A stretch of 64,000 nucleotides of DNA, from contig OX459103.1 of assembly GCA_949775045.1 (NCBI GenBank), forward strand, positions 14,645,307 through 14,709,306, written 5' to 3'. Positions 44,255-55,740 of the stretch are shown piece after piece (the first letter of the stretch is position 1; each line of letters opens with the position of its first letter). A model generated the notes under the pieces. It saw nothing but the letters and a program-made list of their open reading frames with translations. It searched no databases and was not told the origin of the DNA. The DNA is from Metridium senile (taxonomy: Eukaryota > Cnidaria > Anthozoa > Actiniaria > Metridiidae). The position numbers were made by a program, and so were the translations under genes.

Positions 44255-44593
44255 CTTAATGCGGAAGTGTTTATAAGCCTTGTTCTTTGTCAATGTGTTA
44301 TTTTTGTTGAACTCATCAGATGGCAGCACTTCACATACAAAGAGGCCATTTTTCTCCGGGTTGTTCTTGAGATTACCCGATTTACACCAACTAGCATTAA
44401 AACAACTAGTCAAACATCCCTTCATGTCTTTGACCAGAGTTGATTGCATTCTGGCTGAGTTTGGTAGTTTTAGTAAATGATTAAATCGAAAATCAAAAAA
44501 TAGTGGAACAGTTCTTATTTCACCTGTGCTGATGTGAACTGCAAACATCAGAATAAAAAGTAGCACCACAACTGTTACAGAGACAGTCATCAC
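44255..44593 (-). CDS. Gene A exon 1: signal peptide and PAN-like domain
   Basis: A 113-codon first exon. Residues 1-24 (MMTVSVTVVVLLFILMFAVH...) form a clear signal peptide. The rest carries a PAN/apple-like domain: MKGCLTSCFNASWCKSGNLK, then GLFVCEVLPSD, then NKAYKHFRIK. The four cysteines (CLTSCF, WCKS, VCEV) fit the cysteine core of a PAN domain, used for binding proteins or sugars outside cells. The exon ends in phase 0 at a strong donor (GTAAGA), matching the EGF exon at 25071-25188. The assembled product is a secreted PAN-EGF-cbEGF-TLDc protein, likely of extracellular matrix or mucus. A CCAAT sequence lies about 90 bp upstream. The first intron spans about 19 kb. Confidence 0.8.
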
Positions 44594-47500
44594 TGCATCG
44601 AGTTGCGAACGAATAAAAGTCTACTCAAAGTAGAAATCATTTTAGTTCCAACGAAATTATTCACTTAAGGATAACTGCAATCTGATTGGCAGGTTGTTTG
44701 GGGAACCTGCTATTGCGCATCCTGCTTGCGCACTTTCAATTTAGAAAATGTCAGAAGTGGCAAAAAATAGGAAACCAATAGACTCTTTTAGATCTGTATG
44801 TAAATGACACATTTCAGACCACATGACATTCCCTGAGAGTTGTTCTTTTATGTCAGGTATTAAAATATTTATGCATAACAAATGATAAACTCCAAAGTGA
44901 ATAAACACGTGGTTTGAAATGGGAAAATAAACATTGAAGCTGAATGGGTCTATTAGATATACCCTTTTTTACTGTGTTTTTAACTTGAAAGTGTGTAGCC
45001 TGACCGAATTAGGATAATGTTCACATTGTGTTTTTTTTTTTCGAGGAGTACTAAAAACTTACAAGCATATTTGTTATTCTGTTAGACCATCGCTGAGATC
45101 TTTTTGAGTAATTTAGCATTGGGTTGGTCTATGAACTTAAATTTAAACACAATGTTCACAAATGGATTGTTTTTTTCTCACACTGGAAAAAATATAAAAT
45201 TTCGTGCCAAATCTGTACGTCAAATGCAACGTCATCATTTGGGTCCCAAGTTAAACACCAATAATTTTGAATATGGATCTCATGAGACTATCTTTGATAA
45301 CGAATTTCGTCACATTCAGATCAGAGCATTCTATAAAATTATATCATGCCCACAGTATTGCTAATACACTGCTAGCGAAATTCGTTCGCTTGATTGCTTT
45401 TTGTGAACAAAACTTTGAATTAACGTCAAAAGCGAGCAAAATAAGCTGCATGACAATTATTAAAAACTAACAGATGCATATATGTAATTAGATTTCTAAG
45501 AAAATAACAGGTGAGAGGTTTAAATTGATAGACTTTTTAACGTTTATTGCTTCTCCGTTTCAAATTTGTCATTTGTAAAAAAAAAGCGGTTTAGACAAAT
45601 ACATAAGAATAACTTCAAATACACTTAAAAAAATATTGAAATTCGAAACGTTCTAGAAAGCACAGATAGAAAAAAACTATTTAAGAAACGTAATATATTT
45701 TAAGACCATTACATTCTACATCTTACATCCCTCAATTCAAGGAAACTAAATAAAAACCAAGAAACCCACTAGCCACCATTCGACAAAAATAAATTTAAGA
45801 TTTAGCCATAATGGTGGGGGTTTTTTTTTTTTCAATTTTATAAATTTGTAATTTCACGGCGGGCACAAACGACCTAAAAAGCGCTAATGATGAAATTTCT
45901 ATTTTGCATCAAATATCACTCCCCTTCTGCTAAGGACTATAAAAAACTGAAAACCGTTTTTAATTTGGGTAATGGAAACTTGAGCTATGGCGATATTAAC
46001 CTCCTAAATCTTTCCTTCGAAAATGACGTCATCAAAATCATAAAATCCCTCATATCTCCAGTTCCAGTTACGAAAAATTGATGAAAATTTCGATAACGTG
46101 TTTTACATCTCACGGGTTTATAAAATACATCCTTAAATCGTATCTAGGAGTAAAATTAATTTTTTTTGACTACTGTAACATTTTATTATGACGTCACAAT
46201 GACATGAAAACATTCCAAAAATTTATCAAAACTTTTCGCTACCTTAATATTACAACCACTGAAAATTTCAGAACACAAAGACGATAATTTATTAAAATAT
46301 TCGTAAATAATGGAAAATTGCGACATTTCAGAGTGCCGTTTAAAAGTCTTAAGCTAAGTTTTAAACGACGCAATAAAAAATATAGTTCTAATCTATAGAG
46401 TTCCAAAGTTCAGGCGCTGAGACAGAAAAGGATCGATGACCGTAAAAATCCGTCGGTACGATATTATTTTTAAAACTTAAAAAACTTCGCTGTTTGAAAA
46501 TTATTATTGACCGAGCGTCAATTTACCAAATTACAAAACACATAATGGAAATGTCGCTAAAAAAATGGTCATGATTGATTTAGTAGAATGCAAAAAGTAA
46601 AAAAAAAATATTAGTAAGTACTAGGAATATAGTAAAAAACATTTTGCTAAACCATTTATTGTATCTTGTTTAATGTAGCTTTATTTTGTAATATTTGGTT
46701 TTTGCATTTCACGGATATATATTGTTTGCAATCTAGTAGCCAACCACAAATATATAACTTTAAAAGTTAAAGAAAACATTTGTTATTCCGTAATATGTGA
46801 AACCATAGTTAATAGCGGAGTAGACGCCCTACACACTTCAATGACCGGTTTATTGTTTCCGTTTTGATGATGGAAAGTAAACTATGATAACTATGGCGAA
46901 ATTAGAAGCCAAATGATTGACTTTTGAAACGCTTGAGGGCATAAAAAGATTAATATTAAAACTTACCATCTCCTGCTGAGCAGTACTTTTGTTATCGTAA
47001 TTATTATTTCAAAACATAGTTAATTTGGGTAAAAATGGATATCGTTTTTCCGAGGATTTAAAATTAATTGTAGGAATTGCTCATTTTAGTTGTTAATTTG
47101 TTAATTTTTAAATAAAGTTCATTTTTCAACTAGAATTAAGATAAAAGTAAGCAAACTGCAAATTCAGTTTTACGACCCGCAATTTGTTAGCTTGCGAGCA
47201 CTATTTTGGGCAAACATTTGTCCGATCGATGATACCATGATAAGGTGTCAATGTCACTAAGTCATATCCACCATGGACGGATCGGGAAAGGAATTAAAAT
47301 CCTTATACTCTTTAAATCACTTGTTCAAGGCTAAAAGATAACAACAGTTTTCAGGCAATACAAATAGAACAATCTAACGAATATTTCTTTCCCGTACGAA
47401 TAGTCAAAAATATATTTATGTCTTATGTTATTTCTTTGTATGGCAATTTCAACTTGCACGTTTAATGGATTCCATTTAACTCTAGATAGTGTAAATACCA

Positions 47501-47734
47501 GCTCTAAAGCTTTTGTTTGATAATTGATGCAATTAATAAGGTAAGACTGTTTCAGACAGCAAGTAACTTCAAGACGTTCCTTGTATTTCAAAAAAAGCAT
47601 CTCACTTTTCTTTCACGTCATTCTAACTGGCGCCAAGCTATCTATACATTTAGTGTCTTGGCTAGTCAATACCTTTTACTTTTCTTGGTTAGCACCAGAA
47701 TCAAAAATATGTTTGAAAAAAACATGTTGTTTAG
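44594..47734. other. Intergenic region upstream of gene A
   Basis: AT-rich. Short frames (for example 45104-45364 plus, 45887-46081 plus) lack domains and are probably chance. The promoter of gene A should lie near 44600-44750, where a CCAAT sequence is present, but no TATA box is seen. Confidence 0.4.
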
Positions 47735-49980
47735 CACGTCTGTTTAACGTTGTCCTGGAAACGCTGATAAATTTATGATATAGATATATTGTTCAGGACT
47801 GTAATATAAGTCTAACATCGGAAATAAAATGAAGTTCCATTGGACAAACGCAATGTTTTATACAACCATGGAATTGGAAACGTACTATTCGGGGACTAAT
47901 TTAAAAAAGGATGAGGTGGTTTGGCTTTCAATTGTTTACCGTTGTTATGGAAATGCTAATAAATTTATAATATAGATTGTTCCGAACTTTAATCTAAGTC
48001 TAGCATCGGAAATAAAATGCATTTTCATTGGACAAACGCAAGGTTTTATGCAAGCATGAAAGTTGAAAGCGTTACTTTTCGAGGACTAATTTAAAAAAAG
48101 ATTAGGTGGTTTGGATTTCAAATGTTCCTATTAACTGTGCTAAAAGATATACATTTAAGTTAATTTAGATGTTTTTCTCGGGTAACTCAACATTCAAAAT
48201 ATATCCAGAGAAAAGTTGTTTTTCGCACGTTTGTTTTCCGATGTTATGGAAACGCTGAAAACTTTACAATATAGATTGCTTAAAACTTCCATCTAAGCCT
48301 AGCATGGGAAATGAAATTAAGTTTCGTCAACTGTACTTGGGCGGTTTAATTATGGGAAGTGTGTTAATTGATATGACCATTAAGGAGCTTTTTTTGCTAA
48401 TTTGTTCCACGGTGATTAAATTTAATAATTAATTGATTATGATCTACGCTAAGCATTATTAAATATACGATACCATGTAGATTGGTTATACAATACACAT
48501 ATATTATGCAAAAAATGTTGTGGTAATCGAAGCGACAGGTCGCACTCTAAATCCTAAAAAAAGAATGTTCTTTGAAATGTATGCAATAAATCAACATTAT
48601 ATTTGCTGGCTTTAAAGTGTGAAGGGTGGTTTCGGATGCTTAAACTATGTTTGTAATAGGTATATTTATATTAAAGTAAACTCGACCCAATCAACATATA
48701 ATAACGCTGATAAATTTATCATATAGATTGTTCAAAACTTTCATCTAAGACATCTAAGCCTAGCATAGGAAAAACAATTGAGTATCATCGTACAAAAGCA
48801 ATATTTGATATAAGCATGAAAGTGGAGAAGGCACTGCCCGGGTATTAATTCAAATAAGGAATATTAGGTGATTTTACTTCCAAACATTCATATCATATCT
48901 TCTGTGCTAACATGTATACAGTTTAGTGCATTTCAAAATATATTCAGGAAAAAATATTGTTTTTGCACGTTTGTTTTCCGTTGCTATGAAAACGCTGATT
49001 ACTATATGATATAAATTGCTACAAACGTTAATCTAAGCCTAGCATCACAGGGACCCCCAATCAATCTTTAACTGTAAACAGATGAAATAAAAACGTGTGT
49101 TTTAGTGAATTTTTTGCCGCTCGTATCATAAGATGATGAGCCGAAGGGCTCTGGTTCAATCCAAAATCGGAAACAGGATTCTCTGTTTCCTAAAACTACT
49201 TCAAACTACGAATAATTTGAAACAAATCCAAAAAGAGTATGTTCCGATAGTTAAAGAACATTTTAAACTAGGATTTGTTGAATAAAAGTGCGTTTTAGAG
49301 TGATTTTGAACGGTTTGAATTTTCACCCGACTTGGTCGAACACTTTCACAAAAAAATAATATCTCTAAAACTACTAAACCGATAAATAAGTTTTTCTTGA
49401 CAAATCATTTCAAATAAATTATCTTTCGAAAGCTGTTTGAGTTGTGTACATTTGTTTTCTTTACGCTGCAGAGAAATAATTTTTGAAAGTTCATCAAGTT
49501 GCATGTCGAAAATTTCTCCGTGATCATCCGTGGACATTATCTGTGCACTTTCGAGCGGTGTCAGGGTAGGGGTAAGTAACGATTTTTGGGGTTTTCTACC
49601 TTCCGGTGTTTTTTATCCAATCACAAATCGGTTGACTTTTATGAAATTCAACTTCCGATACTTATTTTTTTTTTTTTTTTTTTTTAATCAGCCAATCAGG
49701 AAAACTTCCGGTTTTGGATTGAACCGGAATCCTTCGGGCGAAACCTTCCGCTGGACGGTTAACCGTGGGCTCTGGGAACGAGAATGCACTTACGCGATTT
49801 TGTTCGCGATTCCTTAAACAACTATTAATTGGATAGGGGTCCCTGTGCTAGCATGGGAAATAAAATAAATGTTCGTCGAACATAAATAAGATTCTATATA
49901 GGTAGTTTAATTAAGGAAGCGATCTAAATCGTAGAAGTAATTACCAACACGATACCATTGGTTATACAGTATAATATTCT
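47735..49980. repeat. Degenerate tandem array, units of about 190-460 bp
   Basis: At least five units carry CGCTGATAAATTTAT-ATATAGATTGTTC, then ATCTAAG-CTAGCATCGGAAAT, then ATTGGACAAACGCAA. The CTAGCAT landmark falls near 47813, 48000, 48300, 48755 and 49039. Units have diverged to about 75% and have indels. The last unit is split by the element at 49046-49847. Confidence 0.8.
49046..49847. mobile_element. 802-bp hAT-like non-autonomous element with 7-bp target duplication
   Basis: The 12-bp perfect terminal inverted repeats are CACAGGGACCCC and GGGGTCCCTGTG. Both sides are flanked by CTAGCAT (49039-49045 and 49848-49854). Sister repeat units have a single CTAGCAT at this site, showing the empty state. 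Subterminal inverted pieces (CCGAAGGGCTCTGGTTCAAT near 49142 and ATTGAACCGGAATCCTTCGG near 49719) extend the symmetry. No transposase is encoded. The size of the duplication (7, or 8 with one mismatch) and the CA-start suggest the hAT superfamily. Confidence 0.85.
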
Positions 49981-50499
49981 AGACTATGTATTGATATTAA
50001 CGAGGTATGGGACATCCACTCTGGTCTGGGACCAGGCCAAGGTTTCCCAGATCAGGTAGGATATGTCAGTAGAATTGATCCCTCTTGCTCGCGGTTTGGT
50101 AGTAATCTCTCACTCTTCCCGTCAATTTTTATTGTGTGGCACCGAGGGATTTAATATGCTTCACTTTATATATACCTCATTTACATAATCATAATTACCT
50201 AGGCCATATATTACCATATTCAAATGACTTTAAAGAGTATATCATTCTGCCCTATGTATTGATATTAACGAGGTATGGGATATTCACTCTGGTATTCCCC
50301 CAGTCTCTTACCAACACCAGAATATGTTGGTATACTTGAACTCAATTGTAATTCCATCCAGTCCACATACATATCTTCATTATTCACAACCCCTTTCCCA
50401 AACCGTGTCCACCCACAACCACACATAACCCTTTCCCAGCTATTAAAGAACAAAACGAATCCCTTTAGAGGACCAGACTCTTGAAACACGGATTACTTG

Positions 50500-50767
50500 C
50501 ACTGCAAAAACGGCTAAGTAGATAAAACTCAGTATATTGAGTTAAGCATGCATTCAGGATGACACTTCAAAGTAAGTTAGCCCAACTCTACAGTGAGTAA
50601 ATGTAAGGTTAAACCTAATATATTGAGTACATTGTACTCAATGGCACATCTAGCTACATTTATGTTTATTCTTAATAATGAGTCGGGTTTATTCATTATA
50701 AAGTGACATCATGAATGATGATTAACTCAATATACTGAGTAGTATATACTCAGCAGTTTTTGCAGTG
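50500..50767. mobile_element. 268-bp MITE (CACTGCAAAAAC ends)
   Basis: Exact 12-bp inverted ends, CACTGCAAAAAC and GTTTTTGCAGTG. The interior repeats ACTCAGTATATTGAGT and its inverse (ACTCAATATACTGAGT). A run of about 22 C follows at 50768-50789, so the right target duplication cannot be read. Confidence 0.8.
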
Positions 50768-50789
50768 CCCCCCCCCCCCCCCCCCCCCC

Positions 50790-52762
50790 TCCTGAGAACC
50801 CTGAGAACATAAGGCATAACGCGTTTTCTTGCAATGTACAGGGTGAATTTGCAATGATTGATTCTGTGAAGTGTTATAAACACGAGAAAATATTTCTGTT
50901 AACTCAGATTTTTCCGCAGTCGTTGATATATTGCTTATGACTGCTACTATTCTTTTATTGAGTTTTGTCGTTTCCTACACGATAATTTCATAGTTATCAC
51001 TAGAAACATTGCATTCTTACATTTCAATTTGGGATACTACTATAATACTTTTTCGAGTTTAATATTATATTTATTGACAAAACAATGGATTCCAGATGAC
51101 ATTGGTACTTTTTACAATAAACTTACAAACTATTTTCCGTATTTTTCTGCTTTTGTGCAAAAGACAGTATTTCCTGGGAACTCTACTTGATGGTCGATCA
51201 CTTAAAACAACACGAGGGATGTGTCGAACACTTCATCATAGCAGTTATTAAAATGCACAATGAGCTCCAATTCGTGGTTTTCACCAATCACGTGACCATA
51301 TTGAAAGTCCTTAAATTGTCGCTGAAACTGTAAACAATCACTGAATTCATGAGGCAAATACTTTATTTAGCAGTGTTAACAGATATGAGGTCAGAAGAAT
51401 GAATATTGGCAGAGTTATAGCCAAGCTATTACTAAAGATTTTTTAGTAAGAAATGTATGGTAAAAGCATTTCCGGTTGTGTTGATTATATCATTAACCAG
51501 ATCTTTTCTGTGATACAAATAGCAATTTAGACCACATCAGCATAAATCAAGATGACCGATGTATGATTTGCCAAAATTTAAGCGTATAAATGGACTAATT
51601 GTGACCGAATGCGGAGCCAGCGAATATGCGCATTCATTACAGTGAAATGTATGGCGCCGCCATGTTGGTGTACAGCTTGCTTGTACAGCAGGCGTCGAAA
51701 TTACAATTTAACTCAAACCAAAACGTTTTTAGAAAATTTTAATCAACAAACAATTTCGTTTATGTACCAGGCAAAAAAGGTGACATTTGTGGCTAATTTA
51801 AATCTTTTTACGGCTTTAGAAAACTCGTGACAATGTTGCGTGACGTGAATTTCGATTCCAATATCACGAAACGAAACAACAACAAAAAAACCAAACTTTC
51901 AGGAATAATATCTTTCAAATACATCTGCAAAATATTAGAAGACCAGCCTTCTGCGATTTATTGTTTAATATTTTGATGACGTCACATGAAAACCGAGAAT
52001 ATGCAAAATTACAAAGATGTTTATCGTTATTATTAGCCCTTTCGGAGTTGCGCAGGGAACTGGTAACTAATTGGCTACGCGCTGCATTATGGAGTTATTT
52101 TATGGGACGATACCACAATATTGCCGCTAAAGACTGCAAAACCTTTGAGTGAATGTTGAAATATTGAGACGAAAAGCGATCGTTTTAAGTTATAAGAACA
52201 AGCAATTCCTGGAGCAGATCTTGCTTTAGACATATACTTCATATTTGTGCTCGTTTTATTTTCATCACATATTAACTTTTGTCTATATTTATCTTTTTAA
52301 AGTTAGTAACTATAAAATAAGTGTGTCGAAAGCGCTACCGCTTCTTTCGTGATTACAAGGTTTGTGTTCATTCTTTCGTAATGAAATTGGTGGCAACCTG
52401 CGATAGATAGACCTGCAACTTTTTAATTACTGTCAACCATTAGTGACTAAAATAAAAGCCTATCATAGGCGATTTTTTTTGTGTAATTTGCACTGTGTTA
52501 CATGTACACTTGAACTACACTGCTCTAAGCCAATCAAATTTGAGTAATTTTTTATGCATATTATTATATTATTATAGCTAAACACCTCAGGGAAAACCCA
52601 CACCATTGTTTTACGTGGTCATGATTCTTTGTTTGGTCAAGCAATCATTGAAGCGAAAAATCACCGAAGGTCTTTTCATCCAAAAACGCAAACCTTTGGG
52701 AATTACATGAACTTTTAAAACAAAATAAAATCTAGATAATTTAATGTAATTTATACCATTTC
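50790..52762. other. Intergenic region, no gene recognised
   Basis: Short frames only. A block of about 44 bp (TGTATTGATATTAACGAGGT...) duplicated at 49986 and 50256 ends just upstream. Nothing else supported. Confidence 0.4.
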
Positions 52763-52790
52763 CTGATGATGACTATGTAGTCGAAAACGT
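52763..52790 (+). ncRNA. Hammerhead-ribozyme-like motif
   Basis: CTGATGA, an unpaired T, the stem GACTA...TAGTC, then GAAA: the order of the hammerhead catalytic core. Such motifs occur in Penelope-like elements. The unpaired T and very short loop make activity doubtful, and the outer stems were not verified. No Penelope ORF is found directly upstream. Confidence 0.25.
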
Positions 52791-52917
52791 TTGAATAAAG
52801 AAACAACAAATCTAAACGCCTTATTTTCTACATCGAAGAGAGCGACAATCATGACAGCTTCATTACTATAATTATGCAAAATAAAGGTAAGAAACTCTGA
52901 AACATGTGCTAAGTGAC

Positions 52918-52923
52918 TTTATT
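52918..52923 (-). terminator. Candidate poly(A) signal of gene B
   Basis: TTTATT on the plus strand gives AATAAA on the minus strand, 18 nt past the gene B stop codon. The position is somewhat close but usable. Confidence 0.35.
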
Positions 52924-52940
52924 CTTAAGTATATATCAAG

Positions 52941-53101
52941 TCAATTCATCTTCTTGTTGTTCTTGGTGCTTGGGGTTATGCATTTAGGATCTTTACAAGT
53001 GATGCGACAGTATTTATTTTTGACGATGTATTTGAACATCCAGTTGGTGCAGTATTTCCGTTTAGCAAATGTTGCACAGGCCCAATGGTAGTCTTTGCAC
53101 A
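52941..53101 (-). CDS. Gene B last exon: ShKT domain
   Basis: A 161-nt terminal exon with acceptor TTTTCAG; its first two bases complete a codon split by a phase 1 intron. It encodes a compact six-cysteine domain in the order C-x6-C-x8-C-x12-C-x3-C-x3-C, with an aspartate shortly after the first cysteine (VCKDYHWAC), a Met in the long loop and a final CRITCKDPKC. This is the ShKT fold, named after a sea anemone potassium-channel toxin but common as an add-on in secreted cnidarian enzymes. Here it is attached to a trypsin-type protease, so a binding or targeting role is more likely than a toxin role. The stop is followed at once by a candidate poly(A) signal. Confidence 0.72.
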
Positions 53102-53459
53102 CTGAAAACAACAAATGGTATTTAATATTAGTATATAAATACACAAGTGATTAAAGAAAATCGCTCGCGGCCGTGATTCACACTATTTCTCATTATAAAA
53201 ACTCATTAATAATTCATGACCATTTTGTCCAATCCGATACTCCTCTCTGGTCACGAGGAAAGCATTGTATATCGCATAATCTACGGCTGAAACGCGGAGG
53301 GATTTGAATGCGGCCCAGGGGAATGATGATGTACAATAGAAGAACAATGGAATGCAAATGAACATGAAGCATTATATAATGGCACATGTGTCATTATATA
53401 ATGCTTCATGTCCATAATTCAGATATTACCCTTCCCCCATCCACTCTTCTCTACGGACG

Positions 53460-53640
53460 AGTGAACATCAGACTTAGAAATAATTTACTCTAGATTTTTG
53501 GCGAAAAAAAGTCTTTGATCATGAGTGCCAATGCCAGGATTCGAACCAAGATCTTCTGCTTGGTTGTATCCGAGCTTTAAGCCATTATGCCACTGAGGCA
53601 ATAGATGAAAAGTTTGCAACGAAATGTCATCAAGTTCATT
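53460..53640 (-). mobile_element. tRNA-derived SINE, copy 2
   Basis: Second copy of the element at 33240-33420: minus strand ATTGCCTCAGTGGCATAATGG, then GGTTCGAATCCTGGC, then a tail with TTTTTGGCG and AATTTACTAGA-like sequence. The two differ by about 15-20%. Confidence 0.75.
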
Positions 53641-53765
53641 AGCATTCAAGTTGGTTAGCATTCCTCTATTATTAGTGTAGATCAATTTCCAAATGCAAAC
53701 AACCTTCCGTTTTCTTCTGTTTCACCGATATTGGACAAAATGGTCATGAATTACTAATGAGTTTT

Positions 53766-53876
53766 TTAAGCCGTTCAATAAACTCGCAGACCGTGTTTTA
53801 TCAGGTTTAAAATCCCTTGGGCTTCGCCCTCGGGATTTTAAACCTGATAAAACACTCCTGCTCGTTTATTAAACTA
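53766..53876. repeat. 111-bp hairpin element, family with 3560-3655
   Basis: The inner arms (GTGTTTTATCAGGTTTAAAAT and its inverse) pair perfectly around GGGCTTCGCCC. The outer arms (AATAAACTCG / CTCGTTTATT) also pair. The shorter relative at 3560-3655 is in the opposite orientation. Confidence 0.88.
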
Positions 53877-53885
53877 TACATAATC

Positions 53886-54092
53886 ACTCATGCCAATATT
53901 GCCCAACATGCAAACAACGAAGGCCACGAGTTTAAATTTAATGCTACTAAAATTGTAGATAGAAAAGGAAACTGGCACAATTGCAAGAGATTATTTCTAG
54001 AGGCATGGCACTCTGAACTTGATGAAAATTCAGGAAATTTGAATAATTGCTCATTACAAATTACTAGGGTTGTCCACAACCTTTCCAAATAA
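53886..54092 (+). pseudogene. Penelope-like element endonuclease C-terminal fragment
   Basis: An open frame (HANIAQHANNEGHEFKFNAT, KIVDRKGNWHNCKRLFLEAW, HSELDENSGN). The pattern xxxAxHAxxxGHxFxxxxTKIxDRxxxWxxRxxxEA is that of the C-terminal half of Penelope-like GIY-YIG endonucleases. It is a different lineage from the fragment at 14331-14790. Truncated on both sides. Confidence 0.6.
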
Positions 54093-54799
54093 GAGCAACT
54101 TTTTCACTTTCGAGCAACTTTTGTTCTTTTTTTAACTTTTACATGAATCCAAACCAATTAACAGTGTATTTTTTGATCCAATGATTCAAAAACAATAGGC
54201 TTTATAATAGGCTTTATAATGTAGAAATACACTTTGTGAAGCAGTGGTTTTCCTGTGGTAATTTGTAAACACGATCCAGGTGGTCAGCAGTTGTACAATC
54301 TTCTAAATTTAAAATCTTCTAAATTTATGTTAACAAGATATATTAACAATGCTGACGGAATACTATATTATGAAAATCATCGAATTGATAAGAAACGTTA
54401 TTACGTTATTGGCTGTCGTATATATTAAACACCGACGCAGCCTATACCTGTTTACTCGCTAGTTTCCTTTTTAACAATTTAAACAGCCAACAGCCAACAG
54501 CCAACTATAAAATCAAATAGCCTTATGCACGATTGTCTTAATCAATTCTCAATGGTTATTTTGTCGTAGAAAATTAGCATTAGCTGGCGCTCAAACGTTT
54601 ACAATGACACTCTAGTGGGCGAGCGAGTGAATGAGTGGCACTTGCGATTCAAATGCTGCATCCCAATAACTCAAGGGCTTTCAAAAATACATGGAAATGA
54701 AAAGAAAAAAGATCAGTCCAACCACCAGCAAGCCAGCCTCACATCCAACAAAATTAAAAACACCCACTAATCAAACAAAGAAACCAACCAACCAACAAA

Positions 54800-54935
54800 A
54801 GAGCCAACCAATGACCAACCAAACCATCAAGCAACCAATAAAACAGCCAACCCAATGACCAACCAAACCATCAAGCAATCAATAAAACAGCCAACCAAAT
54901 GCCCAACCAAACCATCAAGCAACCAATAAAACCAG
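54800..54935. repeat. 44-bp tandem repeat, three copies (CCAACCAA-rich)
   Basis: Units of AATGACCAACCAAACCATC plus AAGCAACCAATAAAACAGCC. It lies 16-150 bp past the donor of the trypsin exon, in the intron of gene B. Confidence 0.88.
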
Positions 54936-54951
54936 TTTATTGTTGACAAAC

Positions 54952-55091
54952 CTCGAAAAGTAGGGCGAGGTATGATCATTTGTTGACGGATCCATTCGGA
55001 GAAAGAACTGACGCGAGCAAAAACAGTGAACGTGTTACTGGTGGTTTTGCAATACATATCGATCCAGCTTGAAACTCCTCTTAATACATAT
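54952..55091 (-). CDS. Gene B exon: C-terminal end of a trypsin-like (S1) protease
   Basis: A 140-nt exon between acceptor TTTTTTTAG and a weak donor GTTTGT, ending in phase 1 like the start of the ShKT exon. It encodes YVLRGVSSWIDMYC, then FTVFARVSSFSEWIRQQM. This matches the end of S1 peptidases: GV-SW (substrate pocket strand), a cysteine, the P-x-V-Y/F-x-R-V-S strand, and the WI helix. The usual SWG glycine is replaced by I, and the Pro before VFARV is T. The catalytic His, Asp and Ser exons lie upstream, beyond the satellite and outside the window. The product is probably a secreted trypsin-ShKT protease, a known cnidarian combination. Confidence 0.72.
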
Positions 55092-55099
55092 CTAAAAAA

Positions 55100-55740
55100 A
55101 GAAAATATATCAATAGCTATCACGATAACAATAACTTTTACGATAACGATAACAATAGCTATCACGATAACAATAGCTAACACGATAACAATAACTATTA
55201 CGATAACGATAACAACAGCTATCACGATAACAATAGCTAACACGATAACAATAACTATTACGATAACGATAACAACAGCTATCACGATAACAATAACTAA
55301 CACGATAACAATAACTATTACGATAACGATAACAATAGCTATCACGATAACAATAACTATTACGATATCGATAACAATAACTAACACGATAACAATAACT
55401 ATTACGATAACGATAACAATAACTATCACGATAACAATAACTATTACGATAACGATAACAATAGCTATCACGATAACAATAGCTAACACGATAACAATAA
55501 CTATTACGATAACGATAACAATAGCTATCACGATAACAATAACTATTACGATATCGATAACAATAACTAACACGATAACAATAACTATTACGATAACGAT
55601 AACAATAACTATCACGATAACAATAACTATTACGATAACGATAACAATAGCTATCACGATAACACTAACTATTACGATAACGATAACAATAACTAACACG
55701 ATAACAATAACTATTACGATAACGATAACAATGGCTATCA
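55100..55740. repeat. GATAAC-rich repeat, 60-bp period, edge of the satellite
   Basis: Units of CGATAACGATAACAAYAGCT, then ATCACGATAACAATARCTAA and CACGATAACAATAACTATTA. The period is 60 bp at first and later units are cut to about 54 bp. It starts 10 bp from the gene B exon. Unit length divisible by six keeps frames open on both strands; these are not genes. Confidence 0.95.
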
